A stretch of DNA of 64,000 nucleotides, taken from positions 1,402,509-1,466,508 of the forward strand of contig NZ_LT606948.1 in assembly GCF_900095185.1 (NCBI RefSeq), read 5' to 3'. Each line of letters starts with the position of its first letter. Within the stretch, counting starts at the first letter, position 1. Under the pieces are notes generated by a model, which saw nothing but the letters and a program-made list of their open reading frames with translations, had not been told where the DNA came from and searched no databases. Both the position numbers and the translations under genes were made by a program. Positions 54,072-64,000 of this stretch are shown here, piece by piece. This DNA comes from Polynucleobacter necessarius (GTDB taxonomy: Bacteria > Pseudomonadota > Gammaproteobacteria > Burkholderiales > Burkholderiaceae).

Positions 54072-54701
54072 TTAAGGACGTTTTTCAATAACCTTATCGA
54101 TCAAGCCATACTCGCGAGCTTGATCGGCAGACATGAAATTATCGCGATCAGTATCTTTAGCGATGGTTTCAATTGACTGACCTGTACGGTCGGCCAAAAT
54201 TTTATTAAGTCGTTCACGTAAATATAGGATCTCGCGTGCCTGAATCTCGATATCAGATGCCTGACCACGTGCACCGCCTAAGGGCTGATGAATCATGACT
54301 CGTGAATTAGGCAAGGCATACCGTTTATTCTTCTCGCCTGCGCACAACAAAAATGCGCCCATGCTTGCTGCCATGCCCATACATAAGGTGCTGACGTGCG
54401 GCTTAATGAATTGCATTGTGTCATAAATAGCTAAACCTGCTGAAACAGAACCACCTGGAGAATTAATATACAAAGCAATCTCTTTGTCAGGTTTCTCGCT
54501 CTCAAGAAACAAAAGTTGTGCAATCACCAAGTTAGCAATTTGATCATTTACCTCGCCAACCAAGAAGACAACACGCTCACGCAATAGGCGCGAATAAATG
54601 TCATATGCACGTTCACCCCTACCTGAGGTTTCAATCACCATTGGAACCAAGCCCAAGCCTTTTGGTTTTAGATTTTCAGACTGGTAATGATTCTGGATCA
54701 T
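54072..54701 (-). CDS. clpP: ClpP, proteolytic subunit
   Basis: Serine peptidase that forms the ClpXP barrel. The 209-residue protein has [17 protein letters not shown], the catalytic Ser in [13 protein letters not shown], His in [14 protein letters not shown] and Asp in [10 protein letters not shown]. Preceded by tig and followed by clpX. Intact. Confidence 0.98.
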   Translation of the reverse strand: MIQNHYQSENLKPKGLGLVPMVIETSGRGERAYDIYSRLLRERVVFLVGEVNDQIANLVIAQLLFLESEKPDKEIALYINSPGGSVSAGLAIYDTMQFIKPHVSTLCMGMAASMGAFLLCAGEKNKRYALPNSRVMIHQPLGGARGQASDIEIQAREILYLRERLNKILADRTGQSIETIAKDTDRDNFMSADQAREYGLIDKVIEKRP

Positions 54702-54730
54702 ATTGAAACCTCTTCTTAATATTAGATGAT

Positions 54731-56068
54731 TTAGTTTAGCTTGCTGAGCTCTTCGAAGGTAACCGCTTTATCGTTTACCTTAGCTTGAGACGTGAAATAC
54801 TTAATCACATTGTCTGCAAGCACAAGATTTTCGACATCCTTCAACCGACCTGGGTTGCTGTAATGCCAACGCACCACTTCTTTTGGATCTTCGTAAGTTG
54901 CAGCCTGCTCATCGATTTCAGCCTTGATTTGATCAGCAGTAACCGCTAGATTGTGCTTTTTAACCAATTCACTCAAAATGAGCTCTAAACGAACGCGTTT
55001 GGTTGCTTGCTCAGCAAATAACTCGGCAGGAATGGGCGCATCTTTTGCATTGGGGACGCCACGTTGCATTAAATCTTGTCGAGCATCTTCCACTAAGCGC
55101 TCCTGCTCAGAAGCAACTAAAGATTTAGGTACATCAAGTTCGCATAAGCTGTTGAGCTTGTCCATCACCTCATTTTTTAACAAGGAGGTAATCCGACGCT
55201 TAACTTCACGATCTAAATTCTCTTTCACTTCGGCACGCATTTTGGCAACGCCACCCTCGATAACACCTAATGACAATGCAAACCCATCATCTACTACCGG
55301 CAGGTGTGGCCAATTCACCGACTTCACGGTAATCGTAAATGCAGCTGTTTTGCCCGCTATATCTTTACCATGGTAGTCGGCTGGAAAACTTAATGGGAAA
55401 GACTTGCTCTCACCAACTTTGAGTCCTAAAGTAGCCGCTTCAAACTCAGGCAGCATACGGCCTTCGCCCAAAACATATTCAAAGTTTTCTGCTTTGCCGC
55501 CCGCAAATTCAACACCATCAATTTTGCCCACGAAATCAATAACAACTTGATCTCCATTTTGTACTGAAGTATCAGTCCCACCATCGCCATGAGCACCAGC
55601 CTCTCCACGAGGATGGTAATGAACTTGCTGCTTACGCAATACATCTAATGCGCGATCAATTTCTGCTTCGCCGATTTCGGTAGAGTATTTGGTAACTTCT
55701 GCCTGACTAAAGGCACCAATTTTGACTTCTGGCAATACTTCAAAATAAACGTCAAATAAAACCGTGTCAGCTTTGAGCTGACTCTTAGGCTCAAAACGGG
55801 GTTGACCAGCTAATGCTAGCCCCTCTTTTTGGGCTTGCTCATAAAATAGCTCTGCTGCTTTGTCGTATTGCAATTCGAAATCAATCTGCATGCCGTGTTG
55901 TTTTTCGACGAGGCTCTTTGGAGCTTTGCCTGGGCGGAAACCTGCCATTTTCATGGTCTTACCTACTTTAGCCAAACGCGTTTCATGCGCTTTAGCTAAA
56001 TCGGCACGAGCGAACTCCAAAGTCATTTTGCGGTCTAGCGAACCTAAATTTTCTATCTGCACAGCCAT
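54731..56068 (-). CDS. tig: Trigger factor
   Basis: Ribosome-bound chaperone that receives nascent chains. The 445-residue protein has the ribosome-binding N-domain with the signature GFRPGKAP near residue 44, an FKBP-type PPIase domain (about 160-245; [19 protein letters not shown] and [11 protein letters not shown]) and a helical C-terminal domain. Length is normal. First gene of tig-clpP-clpX. tRNA-Leu is just upstream on the same strand. Confidence 0.97.
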   Translation of the reverse strand: MAVQIENLGSLDRKMTLEFARADLAKAHETRLAKVGKTMKMAGFRPGKAPKSLVEKQHGMQIDFELQYDKAAELFYEQAQKEGLALAGQPRFEPKSQLKADTVLFDVYFEVLPEVKIGAFSQAEVTKYSTEIGEAEIDRALDVLRKQQVHYHPRGEAGAHGDGGTDTSVQNGDQVVIDFVGKIDGVEFAGGKAENFEYVLGEGRMLPEFEAATLGLKVGESKSFPLSFPADYHGKDIAGKTAAFTITVKSVNWPHLPVVDDGFALSLGVIEGGVAKMRAEVKENLDREVKRRITSLLKNEVMDKLNSLCELDVPKSLVASEQERLVEDARQDLMQRGVPNAKDAPIPAELFAEQATKRVRLELILSELVKKHNLAVTADQIKAEIDEQAATYEDPKEVVRWHYSNPGRLKDVENLVLADNVIKYFTSQAKVNDKAVTFEELSKLN

Positions 56069-56116
56069 TCTCGTCTCTTAATTGAAGTCTGAAGTCCAAG
56101 CCAAGTAGCAATCTTG

Positions 56117-56203
56117 TGGTGCGAGGAGGGGGACTCGAACCCCCACACCATTTCTGGCGTCAGGACCTAAACCTGGTGCGTCTACCAATTTCGCCATCCT
56201 CGC
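56117..56203 (-). tRNA. tRNA-Leu (TAG)
   Basis: 87 bases with encoded CCA and a long variable arm typical of tRNA-Leu. Acceptor GCGAGGA pairs exactly with TCCTCGC; anticodon loop TTTAGGT gives TAG; T-arm GGTTCGAGT. Confidence 0.97.
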
Positions 56204-56282
56204 GAATATCCGCAAACTTGTCACACTTAAACTTCACTCTAAAGACCGTAATTCTACAATGCCTGGGGTTTTAGAAGATCTT

Positions 56283-56786
56283 TTAGACCTTGTATAGCAA
56301 AGCTACCGCATGCACTGCAATGCCCTCACACCTGCCTAGGTGACCCAAAGATTCATTGGTCTTGGCTTTGAGATTGACATGGCTGGGGGTGATAGCCAAA
56401 TCAGCGGCAATATTTCGGACCATTTCTGGTAAAAAATCAGCTAATTTTGGCTTTTGACAAATAATAGTGGCATCGACATTGCCCACTTGGAATCCCGCTG
56501 CTTGTACCTTCTGTAAGGCCGCCCTAAGCAAAATTCGACTATCCATACCTTTAAATTGAGGAGCAGTATCCGGAAAAAGCTGACCAATGTCATTTAAACC
56601 AGCGGCTCCCAATAAGGCATCAGTTAGTGCATGAAGAAGTGCATCAGCATCTGAGTGTCCTAGTAAACCCTTATCAAAGGGCACATGAACACCACCCAAT
56701 ATTAGCTTTCGTTCAGACACTAAAGCGTGCACATCATATCCTTGACCAATTCTAAATTGCGGTATATGTAAATTACTGTGCGTCAT
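56283..56786 (-). CDS. ispF: 2-C-methyl-D-erythritol 2,4-cyclodiphosphate synthase
   Basis: MEP-pathway enzyme forming the cyclic diphosphate. From ATG 56786 it has 167 residues: [11 protein letters not shown] with the zinc-binding Asp and His, [21 protein letters not shown], the DIGQLFPDT loop, and the C-terminal [21 protein letters not shown]. Residues 1-8 of the longer frame lie in ispD and are not expected. Its start overlaps the ispD stop by 14 bases. Intact. Confidence 0.96.
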   Translation of the reverse strand: MTHSNLHIPQFRIGQGYDVHALVSERKLILGGVHVPFDKGLLGHSDADALLHALTDALLGAAGLNDIGQLFPDTAPQFKGMDSRILLRAALQKVQAAGFQVGNVDATIICQKPKLADFLPEMVRNIAADLAITPSHVNLKAKTNESLGHLGRCEGIAVHAVALLYKV

Positions 56787-57525
56787 GGTTACTCTCTTGT
56801 GATTTAGCAATATTCCTTAATAGCAATTGCATTAATTCCCAATCGGCCGGATGGGTCACTTTAAAGTTACGAGCTGCACCTTCTATTAATAGAGGTTTGC
56901 CACCAGACAACTCGATGGCGCTCGCTTCATCCGTCACATCAGCCTTAAGAAGAATCGCGCTATCGATAGCATCACGCAATTCCTTTAAACCAAACATCTG
57001 CGGGGTTTGGGCTTGCCATAAATGATCGCGCGGAATTGTTCTTTCAGCATGCGGAATATTCCCAGCGATCACCGAATCCAAATCAGTCTGCTTTAAGGTA
57101 TCAGCCAAACGAACAGCCAATAGACCACCGGTACCCGATGCCAGAACTGCATCAATTAGTCGATTAATTAAAGCAGGTGTGATGCCGGGTCTAGCGGCAT
57201 CATGCACTAGTACCCAGTCATCTCCAGAAATGCCAGACTTCAACATAGCTGTCAAAGTATTTCGGACAGTTTCTTGCCTCGTTGGCCCACCGGTTGGTGT
57301 AAATTGAATGTTGTGTATTTCACCCGCCATCTTCTGCAGAATAAGATTATCTATAAAGCTGGGTGAGACACCAACCCAAATCGACTGAATATGGGCAGTT
57401 TTGCCAAACGCCTCCAATGCATAGCTCAGCATGGGTTTCCCTGCCAACGATTGAAACTGCTTTGGCAATTCCCCACCAAGACGGGAGCCGGTACCAGCAG
57501 TCGGTAACAGCACATGACATTTCAT
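56773..57525 (-). CDS. ispD: 2-C-methyl-D-erythritol 4-phosphate cytidylyltransferase
   Basis: MEP-pathway enzyme transferring CMP to MEP. ATG 57525 gives 250 residues starting [20 protein letters not shown], the nucleotide-binding loop; an in-frame ATG at 57549 would add eight residues. Neither start has a clear ribosome binding site, and the longer frame to 57585 overlaps mfd. [31 protein letters not shown] and [20 protein letters not shown] are conserved. Coupled to ispF; divergent from mfd. Confidence 0.95.
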   Translation of the reverse strand: MKCHVLLPTAGTGSRLGGELPKQFQSLAGKPMLSYALEAFGKTAHIQSIWVGVSPSFIDNLILQKMAGEIHNIQFTPTGGPTRQETVRNTLTAMLKSGISGDDWVLVHDAARPGITPALINRLIDAVLASGTGGLLAVRLADTLKQTDLDSVIAGNIPHAERTIPRDHLWQAQTPQMFGLKELRDAIDSAILLKADVTDEASAIELSGGKPLLIEGAARNFKVTHPADWELMQLLLRNIAKSQESNHDAQ

Positions 57526-57572
57526 ATTTGAATGATGTCCAGAATCCATGCCTGATTCTATAATGAGCCTAA

Positions 57573-60500
57573 ATGTCTGATGCATTAAATCTGGTACCTC
57601 TCATACCCGCTCCGCGGGCTGGGCAGCGCTTTACCTTTTCAGGGCTAGTGGGTTCATCGGATGCCGCCCTCATCGCTCAAACAGCTCTCCGTTACCGGGA
57701 CAATTTTTCTGTAATGGTCATTTTCTGTGCACAAGCACAGGAAGCTCAGAGACTTTTAGAAGAAATTCCCGCTTTTGCGCCGCAGCTGAAAGCCAGCCTG
57801 CTGCCCGATTGGGAGCTTCTTCCTTATGATCATTTTTCCCCCCATCAGGATTTAGTTTCTAAGCGACTAGCCACTTTGTATGAATTACTTAATGGTCGTT
57901 GTGATATTGTTTTGGTTCCAGCAACAACAGCACTGCAAAGACTAGGTCCGCCTAATTTTTTATCTGGTCACACTTTTTTCTTTAGGCAAGGTGACAAACT
58001 CAATGAATCTGCTTTAAAATTCCAGCTGCAACAAGCTGGGTACGACCCAGTGAGTGCGGTGATGCGACCCGGTGAATACAGTATTCGAGGCGGTTTATTT
58101 GACTTGTTTCCCATGGGATCCAACCTACCCTATCGCCTAGATTTATTTGGCGATGAGATTGAACAAATACGCGCATTTGATCCCGACACTCAGCGCAGCC
58201 TATACCCAGTAAAAGAGGTACGCCTACTCCCAGGACATGAGTTCCCATTCGATGATGCTTCTCGTATAGCTTTCAGAGGGCGCTGGAGAGAGGTGTTTGA
58301 AGGAGATCCTACCCGCTGCTCTATCTATAAGGATGCTAATCAGGGAATTCCAAGTGCCGGCATTGAATCTTATCTTCCCCTCTTTTTTGAAGAGCAATCT
58401 AATCTCTTTGATTACTTCCCCAGATCAGGCGATCCTGTATGGTTAGTAACTATTGGGGATGTAGAGGAGACCATTAAAGGCTTCTGGCAAGATACGCTTA
58501 GCCGATATGAGTTTCTTAAACACGATCTGGATCGACCCATTCTTCCGCCAAAGAACCTATTTCTAGATATAGGTGAGTTCTTTACAACACTAAAATTATA
58601 CGCACGTTTAGCACTTGATAAAGATGACTCAGATAAGACCCAGTTTCTAGAAGTTCCAGATATTGCGGTCCATCGTCGAGATGCAGACCCTATCAGCCGC
58701 TTACGCAATGTAGCATCCACCGAAAAATTCCGAATATTAATTTGCAGTGATAGCGCGGGACGTAAAGAATCGATACGACAGCTACTCGAAGAGAGTAGCT
58801 CTGTATCCGGCCAGAATGGTAAACCTCTCTACCCACTAAAACCGGAAATTTTTGACAGCATTGCTGATTTTACGAAGAGCAATGCGTTATTTGGTCTAGT
58901 GACTGCCCCCCTATTTAACGGCTTTACATGGGCTGCCGAGAATCTGATTGTCATTACTGAGGCAGAGTTATTTACTACCACTGCTAGACAAAGGCGTAAG
59001 GGTAAGGGTAGTGAAAATGCTGATCCTGACATGTTGTTCAAGGATCTCTCTGAGCTGAAGATTGGTGATCCTGTGGTTCATGCTGAGCACGGCATCGGGC
59101 GATATCAGGGCTTAGTACTGCTTAATCTAGCTCCACCTAAACAGGCGCCTATTTTTGAAGAATTTTTACATCTTCAATATACTGGTGAAGCTACTCTTTA
59201 TGTGCCAGTGCAACAGCTGCAAATGGTGACACGTTATGCTGGATCAGACCCAGACTCTGCCCCGCTTCACCAGCTAGGCTCCGGTCAATGGGATAAGGCC
59301 AAACGCAAAGCGGCTCAACAAATTCGCGATACTGCTGCTGAGCTATTAGGTTTATATGCTGCTAGAGCGATACGTAAAGGACATGCTTTTGAATTCTCAG
59401 CACATGACTATGCCGCATTTGCTGCAAGCTTTGGTTTTGAAGAAACGCCAGACCAAGCCAGTGCGATTGCAGCCGTTATTGGTGATATGACTAGCGGAAC
59501 CCCAATGGATCGCTTAGTTTGTGGCGATGTAGGCTTTGGCAAAACAGAGGTTGCCCTACGCGCAAGCTTTGTAGCAGTTATGGGGGGGAAACAAGTTGCT
59601 ATTTTGGCACCTACAACCCTACTTGCAGAACAACATGTGGCTACTTGGACGGATCGCTTTGCTGATTGGCCGGTCCGCATTGTTGAACTTTCCCGCTTTA
59701 AGACAGCAAAAGAAATTAATACTGCATTAGAGGCCATAGCCAAAGGAGAGGCCGACATCATTATTGGTACACACAAGTTGCTCTCCAAAGAAACACAGTT
59801 TGCAAATCTAGGCCTAGTGATTGTTGATGAAGAGCATCGCTTCGGAGTGCGTCAAAAAAATGCCCTTAAAGCACTGCGAGCAGAGGTTGATAGCCTGACT
59901 CTAACAGCAACGCCAATTCCACGAACCCTAGGTATGGCAATGGAGGGTCTGCGTGAATTTTCGATTATTGCCACCGCCCCACAAAAACGTTTAGCCATTA
60001 AGACTTTTGTGCGACGCGAGGGTGATAGCGTTATTCGAGAAGCGGTGCTACGTGAAATTAAACGTGGTGGACAGGTCTACTTCTTGCACAATGAAGTAGA
60101 AACAATTCAAAACCGCAAACTTGTTTTACAAGAACTGATTCCGGAGGCGCGTATTAGCGTTGCACATGGACAGATGCATGAGCGTGAACTGGAATCTGTA
60201 ATGCGTGAGTTTGTAACGCAAAGAACAAATATCTTACTGTGCACCACCATTATTGAAACTGGAATTGATGTTCCTACTGCTAACACCATCATCATGCATC
60301 GTGCAGATAAATTTGGCCTTGCTCAGTTGCATCAACTTCGCGGACGGGTTGGTCGTTCTCACCATCAAGCCTATGCCTATTTGTTGGTTCCAGATCCAGA
60401 AGCACTGAGTAAGCAAGCCCAATTGCGCCTCAATGCCATCCAAGCGATGGAAGAATTAGGCTCTGGTTTTTATTTGGCTATGCATGATTTAGAGATTCGT

Positions 60501-61133
60501 GGTGCTGGTGAGGTTCTAGGTGATAAACAGTCTGGTGAAATTTATGAGATTGGTTTTCAGTTCTATACCGAAATGCTTGATCGCGCTGTTAAGTCTCTTC
60601 GCAGCGGTAAGGAGCCGGATTTACTCTCTCCTCTTCAGGCAACAACTGATGTTAATCTTGGTGTCCCCGCCTTACTTCCGGAAGCCTACTGTCCAGACGT
60701 ACATGAGCGCTTATCTCTCTACAAGCGCTTTGCAGGCACACATGACTTCTCAGAATTGATGGGTCTGCGCGAAGAGTTGGTCGATCGCTTTGGTGATCTG
60801 CCTGATCAAGCCAAGTCTTTTTATGAAACCCATCGCCTAAGACTTGAAATGACGGGATTTGGCATTAAAAAAATAGACGCTACGCCAGCCTCAATCCAAA
60901 TTCAATTTATTCCCAATCCACCAATTGATCCAATGAAAATCATTCAATTGATTCAGTCATCACAACATATTCAACTCAATGGTCAAGATAAATTGAAGGT
61001 ACTACCTCAAAAAGACCGAGAGTTTGAAAAGCTAGAACAGCGCTTAGATGCCATTCGCCAGATATTACGTCGCCTCACAACGAATCCGCTGTTCTCAGTA
61101 CTGCCCAGGCAAGTTAAATCCAATGATTATTGA
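57573..61133 (+). CDS. mfd: Transcription-repair coupling factor Mfd
   Basis: Removes RNA polymerase stalled at DNA damage and recruits UvrA. The 1186-residue protein is full length: UvrB-homology module (about 20-350), RNA polymerase-interaction domain (about 495-560; HAEHGIGRYQGLVLL), SF2 translocase with Walker A GDVGFGKT at about 651-658, DEEH at about 752-755, TATPIPRTL and TETGIDVPTANT-type motifs, QLRGRVGRS, and the C-terminal TRCF domain. Intact. The stop overlaps the serB start region. Confidence 0.98.
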   Translation: MSDALNLVPLIPAPRAGQRFTFSGLVGSSDAALIAQTALRYRDNFSVMVIFCAQAQEAQRLLEEIPAFAPQLKASLLPDWELLPYDHFSPHQDLVSKRLATLYELLNGRCDIVLVPATTALQRLGPPNFLSGHTFFFRQGDKLNESALKFQLQQAGYDPVSAVMRPGEYSIRGGLFDLFPMGSNLPYRLDLFGDEIEQIRAFDPDTQRSLYPVKEVRLLPGHEFPFDDASRIAFRGRWREVFEGDPTRCSIYKDANQGIPSAGIESYLPLFFEEQSNLFDYFPRSGDPVWLVTIGDVEETIKGFWQDTLSRYEFLKHDLDRPILPPKNLFLDIGEFFTTLKLYARLALDKDDSDKTQFLEVPDIAVHRRDADPISRLRNVASTEKFRILICSDSAGRKESIRQLLEESSSVSGQNGKPLYPLKPEIFDSIADFTKSNALFGLVTAPLFNGFTWAAENLIVITEAELFTTTARQRRKGKGSENADPDMLFKDLSELKIGDPVVHAEHGIGRYQGLVLLNLAPPKQAPIFEEFLHLQYTGEATLYVPVQQLQMVTRYAGSDPDSAPLHQLGSGQWDKAKRKAAQQIRDTAAELLGLYAARAIRKGHAFEFSAHDYAAFAASFGFEETPDQASAIAAVIGDMTSGTPMDRLVCGDVGFGKTEVALRASFVAVMGGKQVAILAPTTLLAEQHVATWTDRFADWPVRIVELSRFKTAKEINTALEAIAKGEADIIIGTHKLLSKETQFANLGLVIVDEEHRFGVRQKNALKALRAEVDSLTLTATPIPRTLGMAMEGLREFSIIATAPQKRLAIKTFVRREGDSVIREAVLREIKRGGQVYFLHNEVETIQNRKLVLQELIPEARISVAHGQMHERELESVMREFVTQRTNILLCTTIIETGIDVPTANTIIMHRADKFGLAQLHQLRGRVGRSHHQAYAYLLVPDPEALSKQAQLRLNAIQAMEELGSGFYLAMHDLEIRGAGEVLGDKQSGEIYEIGFQFYTEMLDRAVKSLRSGKEPDLLSPLQATTDVNLGVPALLPEAYCPDVHERLSLYKRFAGTHDFSELMGLREELVDRFGDLPDQAKSFYETHRLRLEMTGFGIKKIDATPASIQIQFIPNPPIDPMKIIQLIQSSQHIQLNGQDKLKVLPQKDREFEKLEQRLDAIRQILRRLTTNPLFSVLPRQVKSNDY

Positions 61134-62029
61134 TGATGATGATGAAACACCAAGTTCTGGTTGTCCTTTCCAGGGCACCCATCTCTGGAGAACTGATCTT
61201 TTCTTTAAAAGATAGCGCTCTAAGATTTGACATATCCTTGCACTCTATTGGATTGCAAACGAGTAATGCCAGCTATTTTTGTGAACGCTTTGAATCTAGT
61301 GGGCATTTAGGGGTAGAGCAGAGAGAGTATTTACGTTCAATAGCAGCGCAATTTAATACCGATCTCTGTTTTTTAAAGGGCGATCTTTTACCTCAAGAGA
61401 TTCGTGTTTTAGCGATGGACATGGATTCAACATTAATCAACATTGAATGCATTGATGAAATAGCTGATTTCACCGACAAGAAGGCGGCTGTGGCAGAAAT
61501 AACTGAAGCCACAATGCGTGGGGAAATCAAAGATTTTAAAGAAAGCTTGCGCAGACGTGTTGCATTACTGGAAGGGGTTGAAGCAAATGCACTAGAATCG
61601 GTTTATCGAGAGCGTTTACGCCCCAATCCTGGAGCCGCTGAATTATTGACCGGCGCGCACGAGCGCGGTCTTTACACGTTATTGGTTTCTGGTGGGTTTA
61701 CCTTCTTTACTGAGAAGTTACGCCAAGAGTTGGGCTTCAAACAAACGCAATCTAACACCCTAGAAATCATTGATGGCAAGCTAACGGGAAAAGTCGTCGG
61801 TGATATCGTTGATGGTGCAGCCAAGGCGGCATATTTAGATGAAGCATGTTTACGTCTCGGGTGCACTAAAACGAATTCCATCACTATGGGAGACGGAGCA
61901 AATGATTTAATCATGATGAATGGCTCTGGGATCAGCGTAGCCTACCAAGCAAAACCAGTAGTGAAAGAAAAAGCCGACGCAGCTTTCGACCGAGTCGGCT
62001 TAGATGCTGCTGTACTACTGATCTCTTAA
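61133..62029 (+). CDS. serB: Phosphoserine phosphatase SerB
   Basis: Last step of serine synthesis. An N-terminal ACT-like region (about 1-85) precedes the HAD domain with DMDSTLINIECIDEIAD (nucleophile Asp at about 96), LLVSGGFTFF, and AKAAYLDEACL/GDGANDLIMM. The start lies in four consecutive ATG codons (61133-61144), with a TTG just before, so the true start cannot be fixed; any choice changes length by at most four residues. ATG 61133 overlaps the mfd stop (TGATG), suggesting coupling. No lesion. Confidence 0.94.
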   Translation: MMMMKHQVLVVLSRAPISGELIFSLKDSALRFDISLHSIGLQTSNASYFCERFESSGHLGVEQREYLRSIAAQFNTDLCFLKGDLLPQEIRVLAMDMDSTLINIECIDEIADFTDKKAAVAEITEATMRGEIKDFKESLRRRVALLEGVEANALESVYRERLRPNPGAAELLTGAHERGLYTLLVSGGFTFFTEKLRQELGFKQTQSNTLEIIDGKLTGKVVGDIVDGAAKAAYLDEACLRLGCTKTNSITMGDGANDLIMMNGSGISVAYQAKPVVKEKADAAFDRVGLDAAVLLIS

Positions 62030-62069
62030 GACTTAACCCAAGAGATCATCGATCAATTTTTCAGCGCAA

Positions 62070-63150
62070 TTACATGCGCTTGAAAAGCGTAGCAATACCC
62101 TGACCACCACGAATACACATTGTTACCAATGCATATTTACCTTGTACGCGGTGTAATTCATGAATTGTCTTAGTAGCAATTGCAGCACCGGAACAACCAA
62201 TCGGGTGACCCAATGCAATCGCACCACCATTCACATTGGTTTTTGCTGGATCGAGACCAAAACCTTTGGTCACAGCCAACGCTTGTGCAGCAAATGCTTT
62301 GTTTGACTCAATAACATCCATTTGATCAAGCTTGAGTCCAGCATGCTCGAGAGCCAACTTGGTTGCAGGCATGGGACCTTCACCCATGATGTGGTTAAGC
62401 ACTCCAGCAACTGCATAAGAAACTAAGCGAGCTATTGGTTTATGACCAGCTTTCTTCGCAGTTTCAGCATCAGCCAATACAAAAAATGCAGCGCCATCGT
62501 TAATGCCTGAAGCATTGCTCTGCCGTGACAGAGCCACCCTCTTTCTTGAACACTATCTTCATCTTGGCCAATGTGTCCATCGTAGTATCCGGCTTGCAAT
62601 GCTCATCCGTATCAAATATGACATCGCCCTTATGAGTCTTAATCGTGATCGGCACGATTTGAGATTTGAAGCGACCTATCTTTGATAGCGTGAGCAGCAC
62701 GACGATGAAATTCAAGCGCAAGAGCATCCCGCTCTTCACGAGTGAGCTTCCATTTTTCAACGAGGTTTTCAGCGGTAACTCCCATATGTCCAACGCCGAA
62801 TGGATCGGTTAACACTGCCACCATCAGGTCAAGCATCTTGGTATCACCCATTCGCGCAGCACTGCGCATTGCAGGTGAACCATACATTCCGCGTGACATT
62901 ACCTCAACACCACCACCAACTCCATAATCACAATCGCCGCAACACGTGCAATATAGGCATAGCGGCTATCAGCAGGAATCGTGTTTCCAACGGTCACATA
63001 ATTCATCAAGGCTGGATCTACACCTGAGCGCGTTACTGCCTCTTTCATCACGATGCCGCCTAACTCAGCAGGCTCAAAGCTACTAAGCGATCCATTAAAG
63101 GCGCCGATTGCGGAACGAACTGCACTTAAAACAACGATATCACGACTCAT
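62070..63150 (-). pseudogene. phaA: Acetyl-CoA C-acetyltransferase (thiolase) pseudogene
   Basis: Thiolase that condenses two acetyl-CoA, for PHB or acetoacetyl-CoA metabolism. From 63150: RDIVVLSAVRSAIGAFNGSL, YVTVGNTIPADSRYAYIARV, then a deletion of about 30 residues that would contain the nucleophilic Cys (normally N-R-L-C-G-S-G). Later blocks are in three frames: VMSRGMYG-type SRGMYGSPAMRS, MGVTAENLVEKW, VFKKEGGSVTA, NASGINDGAAFFVLADA, GGAIALGHPIGCSGA and CIRGGQG (Gly to Arg in the last motif). Several frameshifts plus loss of the catalytic Cys. Convergent with serB. Choice of phaA over atoB is by context only. Confidence 0.88.
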
Positions 63151-63229
63151 ATCAATCCACTTTACTAAGTCCAATTTTGGGCTAACTTTGTACTAAAAAT
63201 TACTACAACTAATAGTTTTATTGTATTAG

Positions 63230-64000
63230 TCACATTTCGGCTATTAGGTGATGCCCTTGGGAGCTAACCACTGTTACCTTGATGATTTCACACCGACTCG
63301 ATAACGCTTGGACGGCTTAGTATGTGGCAAAACCCTCACTAAACCATCAATTTCAGGGGCCTCACCGATACTTCGACCAATTCCACCAGATTCATCGACA
63401 CAATCTATCAGAACCTGGATATGCTTGCCTATTTTTTGGCAATCCGCTTAATGAATGGAAATTTCTTCAGCTTTTGCCATAAATCTGGGACGCCGTTCTT
63501 CATGAATATTATCTGGAACCGGGTTATCGAGTAGGTTTGCAGCAGCACCTTCGACTGGCAAATAAGCACAACAACCCGCTCTATCGATTTGAGTCTCATC
63601 TAAAAAATTCAGAAGATATTCAAACTCTTCTGCGGTCTCACCTGGAAAGCCAGCAATACAGGTACTGCGAATGACTAAATCAGGACAAGCTTGGCGCCAT
63701 GCCAAGATACGCTCTAAATTTTTCTCACCACTAGCAGGACGTTTCATGCGCTCTCATACATCTGGATGAGCATGCTGGAGGGGAATATCAAGATCGCCAT
63801 ATCCATGTGCTCAGAAAATTCCGCCATCAACGGCAAAACATCACCCACATGCGGATAGGGGTAGACATAATGTAAACGAACCCATGCTTGATGTTCAGGC
63901 GCCATTTGATTTAAAGCGTTTACTAAATCAAACATTTTCGTTTTGACTGGCTTGCCATCCCAACAGCCCGTCCGATATTGAAGATCAACTCCTTAGGCGC
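63230..64000 (-). pseudogene. rimO: RimO ribosomal S12 methylthiotransferase pseudogene, 5' part outside window
   Basis: Radical-SAM enzyme that methylthiolates Asp88/89 of ribosomal protein S12. Visible blocks: [40 protein letters not shown], then a frameshift and a small deletion ([14 protein letters not shown]), [66 protein letters not shown], stop; TRAM-like end [16 protein letters not shown] in another frame. The CxxxCxxC iron-sulfur motif lies outside the window. At least three lesions. Confidence 0.9.

Overview
The window looks like a chromosome segment of a betaproteobacterium of the genus Polynucleobacter (Burkholderiales), most probably an obligate endosymbiont such as the Polynucleobacter necessarius lineage that lives in Euplotes ciliates. 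This rests on protein wording, gene neighbourhoods typical of Burkholderiales, moderate GC, and an unusually high load of decaying genes with no insertion sequences. The species assignment is inference; no database search was run.

I count about 39 intact protein genes, 23 pseudogenes or remnants and 7 tRNA genes. The intact set is mostly housekeeping: pyrimidine and carbamoyl-phosphate synthesis (carAB, pyrG), purine synthesis (purL), cell wall and LPS (glmM, mltG, kdsA), division (ftsB, yciB), isoprenoids (ispD, ispF), chorismate (aroC), central metabolism (eno, acnB, serB), replication and repair (tmk, holB, mfd), translation (gltX, rlmE, yhbY, tRNAs) and proteostasis (ftsH, tig, clpP, clpX, lon, ppiD).

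Layout. 1-1300: dying prpE with a 7-bp tandem repeat. 1397-6517: carA-carB-greA. 6517-12331: DUF4149 remnant, yhbY, rlmE, ftsH, broken folP, glmM. 12345-17607: the most decayed block (TonB receptor, small lipoprotein, DUF3313, EF-hand protein, hydrolase, FAD oxidase), holding two tRNA genes (Pro, Arg) and one small intact unknown. 17607-20847: DUF2069, wrbA, broken yihY, CBS protein, aroC. 20859-26312: broken MFS permease, frameshifted PpiC-type isomerase, intact bolA-yciB, then broken msrB, selO, a thioesterase and an NRDE protein. 26321-30995: ygfZ, divergent from the operon mltG-tmk-holB-tatD. 31031-34769: ankyrin remnant, esterase, fused hyi/glxR remnants, a tRNA trio (Ala-Glu-Asp) behind gltX, broken hslO. 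34774-38955: pyrG-kdsA-eno-ftsB on the minus strand. 39065-49772: small Imm-like membrane protein, acnB, SpeE-like protein, purL, broken ybbA, tesA, ppiD. 49878-62029: tRNA-Val, lon, clpX, clpP, tig, tRNA-Leu, ispF, ispD, mfd, serB. 62070-64000: broken thiolase and the downstream part of a broken rimO.

The losses form a pattern: propionate use, folate synthesis (folP), acetoacetyl-CoA/PHB-type thiolase, glyoxylate-to-glycerate steps, uptake systems, and three redox-protection genes (msrB, selO, hslO). Core information processing is retained. I found no CRISPR array, prophage, transposase or secretion system, and no convincing undescribed system. The most interesting signals are mutational: an exact 7-bp repeat array replacing part of prpE, a perfect palindrome written over the active-site motif of folP, and single-base homopolymer frameshifts in otherwise well-preserved genes. 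Once pseudogenes are counted, no stretch longer than about 300 bases is without a gene or recognisable remnant.
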